The notes beneath the pieces are model-generated. The model was not told the DNA's origin, ran no database searches, and saw only the letters and a program-made list of their open reading frames with translations. Position numbers and translations under genes: made by a program. Below, piece after piece: positions 36,012-47,560 of a stretch of DNA of 64,000 nucleotides. The first letter of the stretch is position 1. Every line of letters starts with the position of its first letter. The DNA comes from Zygaena filipendulae (taxonomy: Eukaryota > Arthropoda > Insecta > Lepidoptera > Zygaenidae). The DNA lies in the NCBI GenBank assembly GCA_907165275.2, contig OU015651.1, positions 766,501 to 830,500 of the forward strand, given 5' to 3'.

Positions 36012-36254
36012 GGACACAGATAAGCAATAACATGTTAACCCACAAACTTAAGTTATTGATTCAGAACGATTTATTGAGAGTTAGGGAATATTTTTTAATT
36101 ATGTGTTTACCTTATTACATTTCTTATATGTAACTAAATATTTAACATAAAAAATTTTAAAAGTATAGCGACACAAAATGGCGCTATACTTTTAAAACAC
36201 GATTTACTCAAAGTTTCTCCAGTGTGGGTAACACACTATTGCTTATCTATGTCC
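36012..36254. mobile_element. MITE family 1, copy d
   Basis: 243 bp; 4-bp duplication AGTT (36008-36011, 36255-36258). Confidence 0.9.
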
Positions 36255-36629
36255 AGTTAAGTGCATGCCAACACTTACTATCTTCCAATCGACCAAATTC
36301 ATTCGCTTTGTTGAGGCTGTCAGCTGTGAAGACCTTTCACAGATCGTTTCGTTAACTGGTAAATATGCACACACATTATATAACCAATCTAAACAAACGT
36401 TATTTCACAGTTCATTCCTTCCACCGAATAATATCTTAAAAGATCCATTGAAGTTTACAAATTGCCAAACTTCGTGGCGGACAACACGCGGTCTGTGACC
36501 TGTGTGTGGCTTTAATAAACGTTGGCTCGTAGGTAACTAAGTAATGATTCTTACAATAATTACTTTTTATTTGGAGTCTAATTAATGTAGAATACCAAAC
36601 GCTCTAACTATATAGAATAAACTAAAATT

Positions 36630-36865
36630 GGACGTAGATAAGCAATAGTGTGTTAACCCACACTGGAGAAATTTCGAGTAAATCGTGTTTTAAAAGTAGG
36701 AGCGCCATTTTGTGTCAACATTTTTTATGTTTAATATTTAGTTACATATTTAAGCAATGTAATAAGGTAAACACATAATTAAAAAACGTTCCCTAACTCT
36801 CAATAAATCGTTCTGAATCAATAACTTAATTTTGTGGGTTAACATGTTGTTGCTTATCAGCATCC
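36630..36865. mobile_element. MITE family 1, copy e
   Basis: 236 bp in the opposite orientation to copy d; 4-bp duplication AATT (36626-36629, 36866-36869). Confidence 0.9.
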
Positions 36866-37384
36866 AATTATAACTACCCCATTTTTAGATTACCTTATAC
36901 CTACTGAAAGAATAAAAAAAATCAGTCATGCTGCATGCAGCTTCTGAAAAAATGTTGTATCTACATCTAGAGAAGCCAAAGAAAACAGAAATTTTGAATT
37001 TTGAAATCACTTTGGGTTACTCATTATTATGATATAAGCTGGTGATTGGGTTTCACTCACATTAGTTTGGGAGTTCCTGCGGGAAGTAGGTAGGTAGGTA
37101 CGTAAAATTAATCTTTTTTTTTTAAGATTTGTACTATTCTCACAAATCATAATACTGTGATGTAGATATAGACCGTGTGACAGTAGAACAAAATTCGATA
37201 TATATAAGCAATAGTTTGTCTTAGATAGGTAATAATTAGTTATAAGAGATTGAGGACTGAAAATCAGCGGATTCGCTGAGTCCCATTTTCTTTTTGCCGC
37301 ATCAAATATATTATACCATTCTGTACAAAAAACTGTAACTTGTGCTGGTGAATAAAAATTTCTTTTATTTCATTATTTATTTAT

Positions 37385-37676
37385 TTTGAGTAAATCGTGT
37401 TTTAAATTATAGCGCCATTTTTTGTCAACATTATTTTATGTTCAACATTTTGTTGGTATTTAAACAATGCACCTAATAATAAAAATACGTTATATATAAC
37501 TTACAATAAAGTTTTCTGTTTCAATAAATGAATTTTGTGGGTTAACATGTTATTGTTTATCGACGTCCTGGACACCATGGAAATGTTGACACAAAGTGAC
37601 GATATAATTTTAAAACATGATTTAGGTACTCAAAATTTCTCCAGTGTGGGTTAACACACTAATGCTTATCTACATA
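37385..37676. mobile_element. MITE family 1, two abutting fragments
   Basis: 37385-37567 is the right part of one copy (ends 'gttattgtttatcgacgtcc'). About 37580-37676 is the right part of another in the opposite orientation ('cacactaatgcttatctacat'). Both lack their left ends. Confidence 0.7.
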
Positions 37677-37684
37677 CCTAATAT

Positions 37685-37931
37685 GGACATAGATAAGCAA
37701 TAGTGTGTTTTGTGTGTGCAATTGGAGAAATTTTTAAGTAAATCGTGTTTCAAAATTATAGCACTAGGTATTTTGTGTCAACATTTTTTTATGTTCAACA
37801 ATTTGTTGGTTATTTTAAACAATGTAATGAGGTAAAAAATAAAATTAAAAAACGTCCTATAACTCTCAATAAAGCGATCTGTATCAATAACTTAATTATG
37901 TGGGTCAACATGTTATTGCTTATCGGCGTCC
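37685..37931. mobile_element. MITE family 1, copy h
   Basis: 247 bp; 4-bp duplication ATAT (37681-37684, 37932-37935). The inner part of its left terminal repeat has drifted ('gtgtgttttgtgtgtgcaa'). Confidence 0.88.
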
Positions 37932-37945
37932 ATATGTCCATATTC

Positions 37946-38180
37946 GGACATAGATAAGCAATAGTGTGTTAACCCACACTGGAGAAATTTTGAGTAAATT
38001 AAAGTTTTAAAATTGTAGCGCCATTTTGATTCAACATTTTTATGTTCAATATTTAGTTACATATTTAAACAATGTAATAAGCTAAACACATAATTAAAAA
38101 ACGTTCTCTAACTCCCAATAAAACGTTCTGAATCAATAATTTCGTTTTGTGGGTTAACATGTTATTGCTTATCTGCGTCC
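37946..38180. mobile_element. MITE family 1, copy i
   Basis: 235 bp; flanks ATTC (37942-37945) and ATTT (38181-38184), a 4-bp duplication with one change. It starts only 14 bp after copy h. Confidence 0.88.
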
Positions 38181-38466
38181 ATTTGTTGCCTTCGCGTAGC
38201 GTCACGATGTCAAACATCACCTGAAGCCTGCCAATTACCTACATTTATTACGTTTGCACAGTACATGCAAAATTAACAGGTAACATGAAATGGCTATACA
38301 TAATACCTATTATACATTTCTATAATAACTATCATAAACGTTGTCACCTTTTATTATGAGCGAGGCAGGGTTCAGAGTTGTTTATAAATTGCAAGTAAAA
38401 TTGCTAGTAAAGTATGTTTAAGTATTGTCATGTATTGAGTAGTATATGTATTTATATGGTATATAG

Positions 38467-38470
<4 letters not shown>

Positions 38471-38515
<45 letters not shown>

Positions 38516-38860
38516 GTTTATTTAACCACAAAACATTTTTACAAAATACAACTTGAACAAATACAAACTTCAATATTGTAAACTATTTATGGGAGACTGG
38601 AGGTTAAACTAGGCAATGCCTGTATTTTAACCCTCCAGGTCTCCGTGCCTTAGCTTAGTACGTAATTAATGTAGTGCGTATGTAATAGTGCGGATGAGTG
38701 TGTGCGTTGGTATGTGTGTTTGTGTAAATGTGAAACTGTGTACATTTGCGAGAACTTAGTTAGCATAGTACATTTGTAAGAGGTCTTCTGTTTCATTGTA
38801 GCTTAGGGTGGCCAGCCAAGTATTAAGTTTCTGTTTAATTTCATTCATTTAATTGATAGA
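38471..38860 (-). mobile_element. Reverse-oriented retrotransposon 3' end with (ATA)n tail
   Basis: (ATA)n at 38471-38514, followed by 'agtttatttaaccacaaaac' and about 340 bp of non-coding sequence including 'ctccaggtctccgtgcctt'. Read on the - strand this is a 3' UTR ending in a (TAT)n tail. No coding part remains. Confidence 0.5.
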
Positions 38861-38881
38861 TCTTCATTTTGCTATTTATTT

Positions 38882-39610
38882 TTAACCGACTTCCAAAAAG
38901 GAGGAGGTTCTATGTTCGATTGTATGTATGTTGTATGTTCACCGATTACTCGAAGACGGTTGGACCGATTTCGAAAATTTTTTTTTTGTTTGAAAGGGTA
39001 TACTCCCAATTAGGTCCCATTGCCACCAAGTCGGGATCTGATGATGGGATCTTGGAGAAATCGAGGGAACTCTTCAAAAATTATAAGCACACCTATACCG
39101 ATTTGGGTATTTTTGATAGTAAATCGTTCATTTGCTTTTGAAAAGCAAAATTTGAAGAAGTGGAACTGACGATGAAGACCACAGATGGTCATCGGAACTA
39201 CTCAACAATAATACGTATTTCACGGGTTCCGATTGGAGCGATTTCGAAAATTGCTTTTTTGTTTGAAAGGGGATACTCCCAAATTGATTCCATTATCACC
39301 AAGTCGAGATCTGATGATGGAATCTTGGTAATCGAGGGAACTCTTCAAAAATTATAGGTACACCTATAGCGATTTTTGTATTTTTTATAGTAAATCGTTT
39401 ATTTGCTTTCGGAAAGTAAAATTTGAAGAAGTGGAACTGATGATGAAGACCACAGATGGTCATCGGAACTTACTAAATAATAGGTATTTCACAGATTCCG
39501 ATTCGTTAACTTTAATGTGGTTTCTAAACAATTTATGTTCGTCACAATGTATATGGTGAAGTGGAACTGATGGTGGTGTACCAGCAGAACTCCTCAAAAA
39601 TTAACGTCCC
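38882..39610 (+). repeat. Tandem block of the AACCGACTTCC repeat family
   Basis: Starts 'aaccgacttccaaaaaggag', then has about 2.3 units of roughly 260 bp (from 38950 and 39210, and a partial from about 39470). Landmarks repeat: 'ccgatttcgaaaatt', 'tttgtttgaaaggg', 'atctgatgatgg', 'gaagaccacagatggtcatc'. The reversed start of another copy is at 23930-23960 ('cctcctttttggaagtcggtt'). Its open frames are not protein-like. Confidence 0.75.
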
Positions 39611-39724
39611 TGCATCGGGAAAAGCAATATATTGTATAAGGTTATGAGCAGTTGACATTAGGCTATTGTAACTTAGATAAATTACAAACCGACTCACTAA
39701 AAAGCAAGAAATAAACAAATTTTT

Positions 39725-40107
39725 AACAAAAAAATTAAAACCGACTTCCAAAAACACAAAACTAATAAAAAGCTAAAAATAACAAAATATCGAATTAATC
39801 CAAATGACAAAAACACGCGTAATATTATTATTGGTTTGTGCTACCACTGATCGGTATGAAGTCGGTGACAAGCCAAATGTGGAGGGTAGATGGGCTAAGG
39901 TGACTCCCGCCACCAGCTCTTCGTGAGCAGAACAACCCAAGTGGGCAGACACCAGCGGGCTTGTCACCGAATTCAAACCGATCAGTGGTAGCACAAACTT
40001 ATAATAATATTACGCGTGTTTTTGTCATTTGGATTAATTCGATATTTTGTTATTTTTAGCTTTTTATTAGTTTTGTGTTTTTGGAAGTCGGTTTTAATTT
40101 TTTTGTT
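39725..40107. repeat. 148-bp inverted repeat with an 87-bp loop
   Basis: 39725-39872 and 39960-40107 are complements ('aaccgacttccaaaaacaca', 'gacaaaaacacgcgtaata', 'gtttgtgctaccactgatcgg'), nearly identical. The outer end is the AACCGACTTCC motif that also starts the repeat at 38882. Confidence 0.85.
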
Positions 40108-40560
40108 ATACTGTAAAGATGTTGACCCAAAAAGAGTTGATGTCTCTTAGCAAAAACTGTTCTATGAGCAACAACAGGACATATTATGTTGCGGTTAGTG
40201 CGTTTTGTGGGGTCGAGAAATGCGGAAACATGTGAATGGTATCTTACAAGCACTCGAAGTATGTAAATCTGTCTTACCGTGAGTACGTTACAAGAGGGAT
40301 ATAATTCTGATGTCGGGAATCTTCGCGGTAGATGATACATAACCTTAAGGATAGCTCTCTGAGCTCGCTCCACCCTCAAGAGAGCAGTCTTAGCTGCGCC
40401 TCCCCAAGCTGCAATGCAATAGTTTATCACGGACTGGACGATGGCTAAATAGACAGATTTCAATGAAGTAGGTTCAACTGATTGCCTAAGCATTTTGAAG
40501 ATATAGATAACTTTACGTAGGCGTGAATATAGTAGAGTATATTCATATAGTATAATGTTT
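40056..40560 (-). pseudogene. C-terminal fragment of a LINE reverse transcriptase
   Basis: The - strand reads 'YSRLRKVIYIFKMLRQSVEP', then 'LKSVYLAIVQSVINYCIAAWGG' and 'LLRVERAQRAILKVMYHLP', the conserved thumb and C-terminal region of CR1/Jockey-type polyproteins. Fingers, palm and endonuclease are missing: a 5'-truncated copy. The frame then runs into the inverted repeat at 39960-40107, so its last residues are not original. It differs clearly from the ORF2 at 58.6-61.4 kb, so it belongs to another family. Confidence 0.75.
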
Positions 40561-40930
40561 GGAATGCTTTACCCAACCACCCGTGTCTATGTATTTTTGT
40601 TTGTCCTTTCGCATAATTGGTTGTCTGGAAGAGATCGCAACTATGCGATAAGACCGCCATTTGCTTTCTCCTTTTTCTTTAGGTACTATAACATTGTTAT
40701 TTTATGTGCAATAAAGGATCAAATAAATAATAAATAAATAAATAAATAGTTATCACTAAGGTACCATTGCGCCAATTTCCTGTAAACGAACTCTCGATTA
40801 CAATGGGCAATGGAAAAAATATTCTTCAAAGCAAGGAAGAAGGAAGAAATGTGGCGGAAGACGTGCCAATGACAAAGGAACATCCGAGAGTATAGGCTGA
40901 GATCTCTGGGGTCGGGATTCGAAACTCAAA

Positions 40931-41546
40931 TAGTACATTGTTATCCAAGGGGTGAAAGTAACTCATTTAGTGCCGAGACGGGGTTTGGCGCCCGAGCGTA
41001 GCGAGGGCGCCAATAGTTCGAGGCACTAAATAAGTTACTTTCTCCCGAGGGTAACACTGTGCTTTTCATTACGAATGCAAGGAAAGTCAAAATAAAAATA
41101 GGAATTAGCTAAAGAAAAAATGAGTGAAGATCGGATAGTCGCTTGACACTTTCCCACCTATTTCTTTTTCTTTGGCCGGCTAGCTATTCAGCCAGTATTT
41201 TTTATTTACATTGTGGCGACCTAAAAAAAAACATTTTCTTTAATTATTAAGTATTAATTAAAGAAAATAAAAAAATATAAATAGGAATTAGCTTAAGAAA
41301 AAGTGAGTGAATTTTATTTTAATTAATATCTACTTAAACTTTACGTTATTTCAATTTTACATCGCGCTGGCTGTATAGAAAGTTGAAACATGGTTCAATA
41401 GAAATGTGAAAATAGACCTAGTTTTTTTTTAATAATTTGACAGTTGTCAGTTGAAAGCGATTCTCCCTAGGGCTGAAAAGGGCTACTTTCAACCCGCTTC
41501 TCAGGCAACTTCAGACCTACTTTCCGAGCATGAGTAATGAAAAATC
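40931..41546. repeat. Left arm of a 0.6-kb inverted repeat
   Basis: Matches the complement of 42869-43479 along its full length with few differences. It begins 'tagtacattgttatccaagg', contains a GC palindrome 'ggcgcccgagcgtagcgagg' plus 'gcgcc', and ends 'gagcatgagtaatgaaaaat'. Confidence 0.85.
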
Positions 41547-42500
41547 GTTTTTGGTTTCTATAGTAGTAAAATTAAAGGGTAGTAGTAAAATTTCTATAGT
41601 ATTGAGATGTTACTGGAAGATGAATCTGATAACACGTCAATATACAAATATGGAATAACTTAGCCCAAAGACCTTGCTGATTTGGTCTTTCTACTTGTAT
41701 CCTATTACTTATATCTATCTATGCGTCACAGACGTTGTAGAGGTGCTTCTCGTGGAGTGTTTGTGACTTTCGAGTGTTTTTTACTACATATATAAAATAT
41801 TAACAGTAATAAAAATATGTAATATATAAAGCTGTACCCCACGGTTTCATCTGCGAGAGTTTCGGAATTCCCACAGGAGCTCCCAACTTTCTTTAATACA
41901 AACCTTCTGCTGATAATAACGAACCCAAAAAAAAGGAATTATTCAATCAATAAGTCAAATATACTTATTTACATCGGTCGAGCCATTCTCGAGTTTCAGC
42001 GATATATATAAGATTAAATTGATGACAACCAGGATCCGTTAAAAAAACAATACAATTTAGGTTAAAAATAGACTGTTTCTTAAAAGATTTGATCAATACT
42101 TTTTTTACAATAATGGTCATGAACTACAACATATATTTTTTATATGGCAAACGTGCAAAGCGACTGATCTAGAAAGTTCTAAAAATCTACAGATATTTTT
42201 TGTGATTGTACCCAATCCCTTAAACAATGTTCATGTCAGGTATTGAGTAAGCAAAACGCAGAAATGCGTGGCAAATCCGCAGCGAAAACTTAATAATAAA
42301 ATTTGCATACACGCTGTAGTCTCAACTTTCAAATTTTATCTAGTGGGTTGCGTCTTTAGATCGAGCGAGGTTTGTTTGTGACATCAAGCCGTTTCGATAG
42401 TATTGGATACAGAAATTTAAAAGGTAGGATTGAAAAAGTCCCATTGTTGCCTGTATTCCCCACCATGTATTTCATATTTTTGACAATAAACAATATTTGT

Positions 42501-42685
42501 ATTGTATTGTATTGTATTGTATTGTATTGTATTGTATTGTATTGTATTGTATTGTATTGTATTGTATTGTATTGTATTGTATTGTATTGTATTGTATTGT
42601 ATTGTATTGCATTGTATTGTATTGTATTGTATTGTATTGTATGGTATGGTATGGTATTGAATTGTATTGTACTGTATTGTATTGT
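42501..42685 (+). repeat. (ATTGT)n pentanucleotide satellite
   Basis: About 37 units, pure at the start and degenerate towards the end (atggt, attga, actgt). It follows 'ttgacaataaacaatatttgt', so it probably grew from a retroposon tail. The long open frames across it on both strands only reflect the 5-bp repeat. Confidence 0.95.
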
Positions 42686-42868
42686 AAAAGGAATTTGAAA
42701 GAACTATCCCAGGCTGAGTATATAGATGAGTGAGTGCCTGATAATTTCTGTGCTAACCAGTAAAAAATTCGCGTAATTATAGATACTAGATAGGTACTTA
42801 GTGTCAAACAGAATATCAAATTGACTGATTGACCTATGTGATATTATGTAATCTTAGGTAGGTACATT

Positions 42869-43479
42869 ATTTTTCATTACTCATACTCGGAAAGTAGGTC
42901 TGAAGTTGCCTGAGAAGCGGGTTGAAAGTAACCCTTTTCAGCCCTAGGGAGAATCGCTTTCAACTGACAACTGTCAAATTATTAAAAAAAAACTAGGTCT
43001 ATTTTCAAATTTCAATTGAACCATGTTTCAACTTTCTATACAGCCAGCGCGATGTAAAATTGAAATAACGTAAAGTTTAAGTAGGCATTAATTAAAATAA
43101 AATTCACTCACTTTTTCTTAAGCTAATTCCTATTTATATTTTTTTATTTCCTTTAATTAATACTTAATAATTAAAGATAATATTTTTTTTAGGTCGCCAC
43201 AATGTAAATAAAAATACTGGCTGAATAGCTAGCCGGCCAAAGAAAAAGAAATAGGTGGGAAAGTGTCAAGCGACTATCCGATCTTCACTCATTTTTTCTT
43301 TAGCTAATTCCTATTTTTATTTTGACTTTCCTTGCATTCGTAATGAAAAGCACAGTGTTACCCTCGGGAGAAAGACTTATTTAATCCCTCGATCTATTAG
43401 CGCCCTCGCTACGCTCGGGCGCCAAACCCCGTCTCGGGACTAAATAAGTTACTTTCACCCCTAGGATAACAATGTACTA
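42869..43479. repeat. Right arm of the 0.6-kb inverted repeat
   Basis: Inverted partner of 40931-41546; the spacer is about 1.3 kb. The outer ends read 'tagtacattgttatcc' and its complement, as a transposon terminus would. Confidence 0.85.
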
Positions 43480-43692
43480 TTACTGGTTTTTTATAATATA
43501 CTAGCTATCCCCCGCGATTTCATCCGCGGTAATTTCGGAGTTCCCGCGGGAATTCCGGGATAAAAACTATCCTATCTTTTAAGTTGGGCCAAATACAACA
43601 TAGTGACCAAGTTTCATCACCATCGATTCAGTAGTTTCGGAATCCATCGCGGACAAACAACGTGACACGTGATTTATATACATATATTAGAT

Positions 43693-46600
43693 TATTGACA
43701 ATTTATAATTTTAAATGAAGTATCACTTATTTCCACATTGTGGTTTTAAAATTTACCATGTTGTTAATCATTTACACTTTTTTCTTTTATTTACATTGTT
43801 GCTTTTGTTATTACTCTTTTTTTAAGGTAGTTAGGTATTTGTTATTATTATCTATAATGCAATATACCGTTGGTTATTACAGCGAGCATTTTGTCAAATT
43901 GATGATAAGAATACCGAGGTATAAGAAAGTAACGATCTTGACGAAGCTAATTACTCGTACCTACTTACTTGCTTATTGCATCGTTAATTACAAATAGGAA
44001 AACATGGAATAGGTATACAAGCGATTTAATTTTAAAGATGATACTCAAGAACTAAATAATTAAGTATAATGAAGAAAGCCATCTTAAATTAGCACAGCGG
44101 AATTGCGATATACGATATTCAGAAAAATTACAGCAACAGCATACTTACCTACATACCTATATTAAAACTTTGATAGAGGGAAATTGCTTTGTTGTAGAGT
44201 TGATAATGAGGCTTTAATAGCAATTTCGCCATCTTACACTGTGCAGGTAACAAGCAGCGTTTAAAAAATATGTTTAAACAGTATATCACTGTGCTTATTA
44301 AAAGTTATAATGAAAGAGTAATGCAACGAAACAATGGCGTGCGTTTTCGCAACACGCGAGCGAGGGCTCGCGGCGCCAGAGTTGTCAGTTGGTAGTTCTG
44401 CTGATACCTACCTACTGTCGCAATTGGTTACGTCCATAAGATACGATACAACCCGATGCGTGTATTTACATATACAACCCCATTTGTATGGAGGTTGGCA
44501 TTGGATACAGCCCCCTTAGCCAAGTTGACAGTCTGTAATCGTTATTGGTACACGTGGTCATGAAAAATTGGACTTTTTATTGGACTTTGGCTTTTACGAG
44601 ATCGCGTGATATGACGATACGTTCCTTAGCTTTCTATAGCGATAACGATTTTAAATTATAAACTTAGCTAAGGAGGCAGGCGTACCCGGAAGGAATGCCC
44701 ACTCCCGTCATTCTTATTATACAGAGTTGGTTAGCTCCAAAGACGACAAGGGACTATACGATTAGGAAACTGTAAATTTCACTTCCATTGCCTGCTGAGA
44801 TTTGATTCTCAGTGCGCCAAAAGAAGGAAGTAATATTATAATCTTGCTAATTTTGAAAAAGTTTCATATTTGTAAATATTCTTTCAGTTGCTTTTTCAGC
44901 ATAGAAATTTAAAAAAGTTTAATAAAGCTTAAGAAATGCAGTTCTGTAATAATTTTTCGCTACTTATTATGTTTTAACGTAGTAAAGTTGTTCCCCGCGG
45001 TTTCACTTACGTGAATTTCGAGATTCTCTCGGGAACTCTAAGTTCCGGGATAAAAAATACTTTGTTCCACTTCAAGATGCCCAATTTTTTCGAAGTCTAA
45101 TCATTGGTTTAGGCGTGAAATCTTTACAATATTGTATACAGTATTGTTTTGAGGAAATTACATATAAATTTATTTATAAAGTGCGCATATGTAAGAAAAC
45201 AGCGATCGATGTGCAATAGACATTAAACTGTATAATCTTGTTACCTCTGTCGCTCATTATTTGTAGGCACCACAAAACGTGTGAACCTACACCGTAGCGT
45301 GCAATCTGTGATTGCCTGTGATTTGTGACGTGGGAATTGATTTGGAAAATGTTTCGTTTGTTTGTTTGCTGGTGAATAAAGTAGAGAATTCTCAACTATT
45401 TCTTATCCAAAAACCTTGAACCTCACCCAGGTTCGATCGATTTGTTTTGATCTATATAATATGGTTCAAATTTTTTTTTACTACAAGCACTATCACGGTG
45501 AAGGAAAACATCAGAAAGAAACCTGGTAGGTACAGACACCGGACACGTATTAGAATTCGAAAGCGCGTGCAAAGTCGATTAATGAGCACTAGGCCTGCGT
45601 GGTTGACTTTCGTCCTTATCCTACACTTATCGTTAGGACATAGTTTATATAATACTAGCTGCTCCCCGCGGTTCCACCCGCAGTAATTTCGGGTTATAAT
45701 ATACCTATGACACTCACAAATGATGTAGCTTTCTATTGGTAATTTTTTTTTTCAAAATCGGTTCAGTAAATCCAGAGATTTTACAACGTCACAAACTCAC
45801 AAACTTTACCTCCTTATACGTACAGTCAGTACAGAATCTAGTCAAAAGGTTATCTATCTATTAAATATCTCTTTATTTTAATTTCCTAAAAAAAATCTTT
45901 CTCAACTTTTATCTTTTTCTTCACGATATCTACCTATTAAGTAAAATATTATATGTCTTTTAACACTGAGAGTGACAATGATATTATTAATTTTACTGTT
46001 TCTCTGTCCGTCTGTCGTCACACATAACGCGGATACTATCAGACGGATTTCAATGACATAATTATAATATATTGTATAAGGTAGATACTTTTTATACAGC
46101 ACTCGGCTGCAACAACGGTCAAGATTCACGTTCCCGGTGACGTCACACCATTACATTAGACACACAAGGTAGTTCTTTCGTTCTGTGACGTCACACTTTC
46201 CCTTTGAGCTGGAACGTCTGGGACGAATCATTGTTCCGCACGGACAGTGTTCCGGTACAGGTCCCGATTTGGTTTAGATACTGCATGGTCTTCGGTTTCT
46301 GCCCACAAATCTGCCCTAGCACGTGTCTGGCACGGAACGTGTCTGGCACGCTCAATGTCTGTAAATATAAATGGACCTTTACTCCACCTCTAGCTGACCC
46401 ACGAGTTTTGCAAGTTACCAGACTAATTGACAGACAGAGCTAATTGACAGGCGTGTAACTCCTTGTATAAATTTTAAAATAAAATCGCTTTTCGCTTCTG
46501 GCTGTGTGTTCACTTAGTTATTTTCGACTATGCAACGAATTCTGATGCGAATAAGAAGTTATATAGTCCTCGGAAACTGAATAAAGGAAGAAAAACCATA

Positions 46601-47224
46601 GTCTAGTGTGAGGAGAAACTTTTGAAAGTTTATTCACACTATTTTGTAAATTTCTTGCTTCGTAGAAACGAATAAATAAATAAATAAATAAAAAATAAAA
46701 ATAAATTATGTTAATAGAAGAAAAGAGATAATTTTTAGATTCCATAGGAGCATAGTAAACGAAATGTTTCCCTTATTATTGTGATTAAAAATACCCCTGC
46801 TTTTATCCAAGATGATAAGCAATTGTATGAAATTGAAGACGATGTAAAAAAAAATCTAAAATTTCTTCGACTACATTGTAAAGAAAGGTCATTGTGTTTG
46901 GTGCAATACAACATCTTAACAGAGAAAAGGCTTGCAAGGCTGGCTGTCTGGCACCGCTACGGGGTCAAAACTTCAAACTGCATAAATTCAAATGACATGG
47001 TTTAATGATACAACATTGAAACAAAGTCAAGGACTCCAGTAACACTGTTCGCCTTTTCAAATGTTTCCAGACCATTGCAGGCACTTACATAAGACTAAAA
47101 GTGAGCGTTATGCTGTACCCACCACATTTACCCACGTCGGTTAAAATTACAGCTATGCGTATAAACTTAATTATAATGAATGCATATAATGTCGGTTCAC
47201 ATTCGCGTAATTGCTTAAGAGCAT
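43693..47224. other. Gene-free spacer before the NRF-6-like gene
   Basis: Contains the ccttagcc MITE, two TTCCCGCGGGAA-core repeats and a retroposon scrap ('cacggtgaaggaaaacatcag', 45493-45520). Open frames at 44334-44519 and 46781-47005 match nothing I recognise. Confidence 0.45.
44515..44673. mobile_element. Short MITE with ccttagcc ends
   Basis: The ends 'ccttagccaagttgacagt' and 'ataaacttagctaagg' are inverted; the body has 'gatatgacgatacgttcctt'. Related pieces lie at about 13560-13635 and 22250-22575. Confidence 0.55.
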
Positions 47225-47560
47225 AATGGTTTAAGTGGGCCATGCGCGAGCGCAGCGCCGCGACGCACGCTGCGGACGCCCTACAAGGATGCCGCGTGCT
47301 CCACCTGCGCGCGCCGCCCGGCAGTGAAAGTGCCGCCGCTGTAACGACGTAACGACGTTATGTCACAGCCTTCGCCCCCTCGACGCGATACAACCAGTCG
47401 CATTTCGACTATGAAGCCGCGCGCGCGCAGTTAGCAACGATACGAAAAATTGCGAGCCGCAAACTTTTTTCTCGTTCCAAATATATGATAATCAATAAAA
47501 AAAAGTGCTCTAAGCATGTGCAAGTGAAAAAAGATAAATAAATAAAAACCTCCTCTCGAA
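47225..47560 (+). promoter_or_regulatory. CpG-rich upstream region and 5' UTR of the NRF-6-like gene
   Basis: A sharply GC- and CpG-rich block (about 47240-47450, with gcgcgagcgcagcgccgcg and gccgcgcgcgcgcag) is followed by about 100 nt of AT-rich leader up to the ATG at 47561. The contrast with the AT-rich surroundings and the position right before a signal-peptide start suggest promoter plus leader. No TATA box stands out. Confidence 0.45.

Noticed and set aside
38471..38514. Possible CRISPR-like array
   Set aside because: Simple ATA microsatellite; no spacer-repeat structure exists anywhere in the window, and the DNA is animal.
42372..42819. Open frames of 78-115 codons on both strands reading YCIVLYCIVL... 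and NTIQYNTIQY...
   Set aside because: They are translations of the ATTGT satellite, whose 5-bp unit contains no stop in these frames; not genes.
44334..44519. 61-codon frame
   Set aside because: No domain and overlaps repeat-like sequence.
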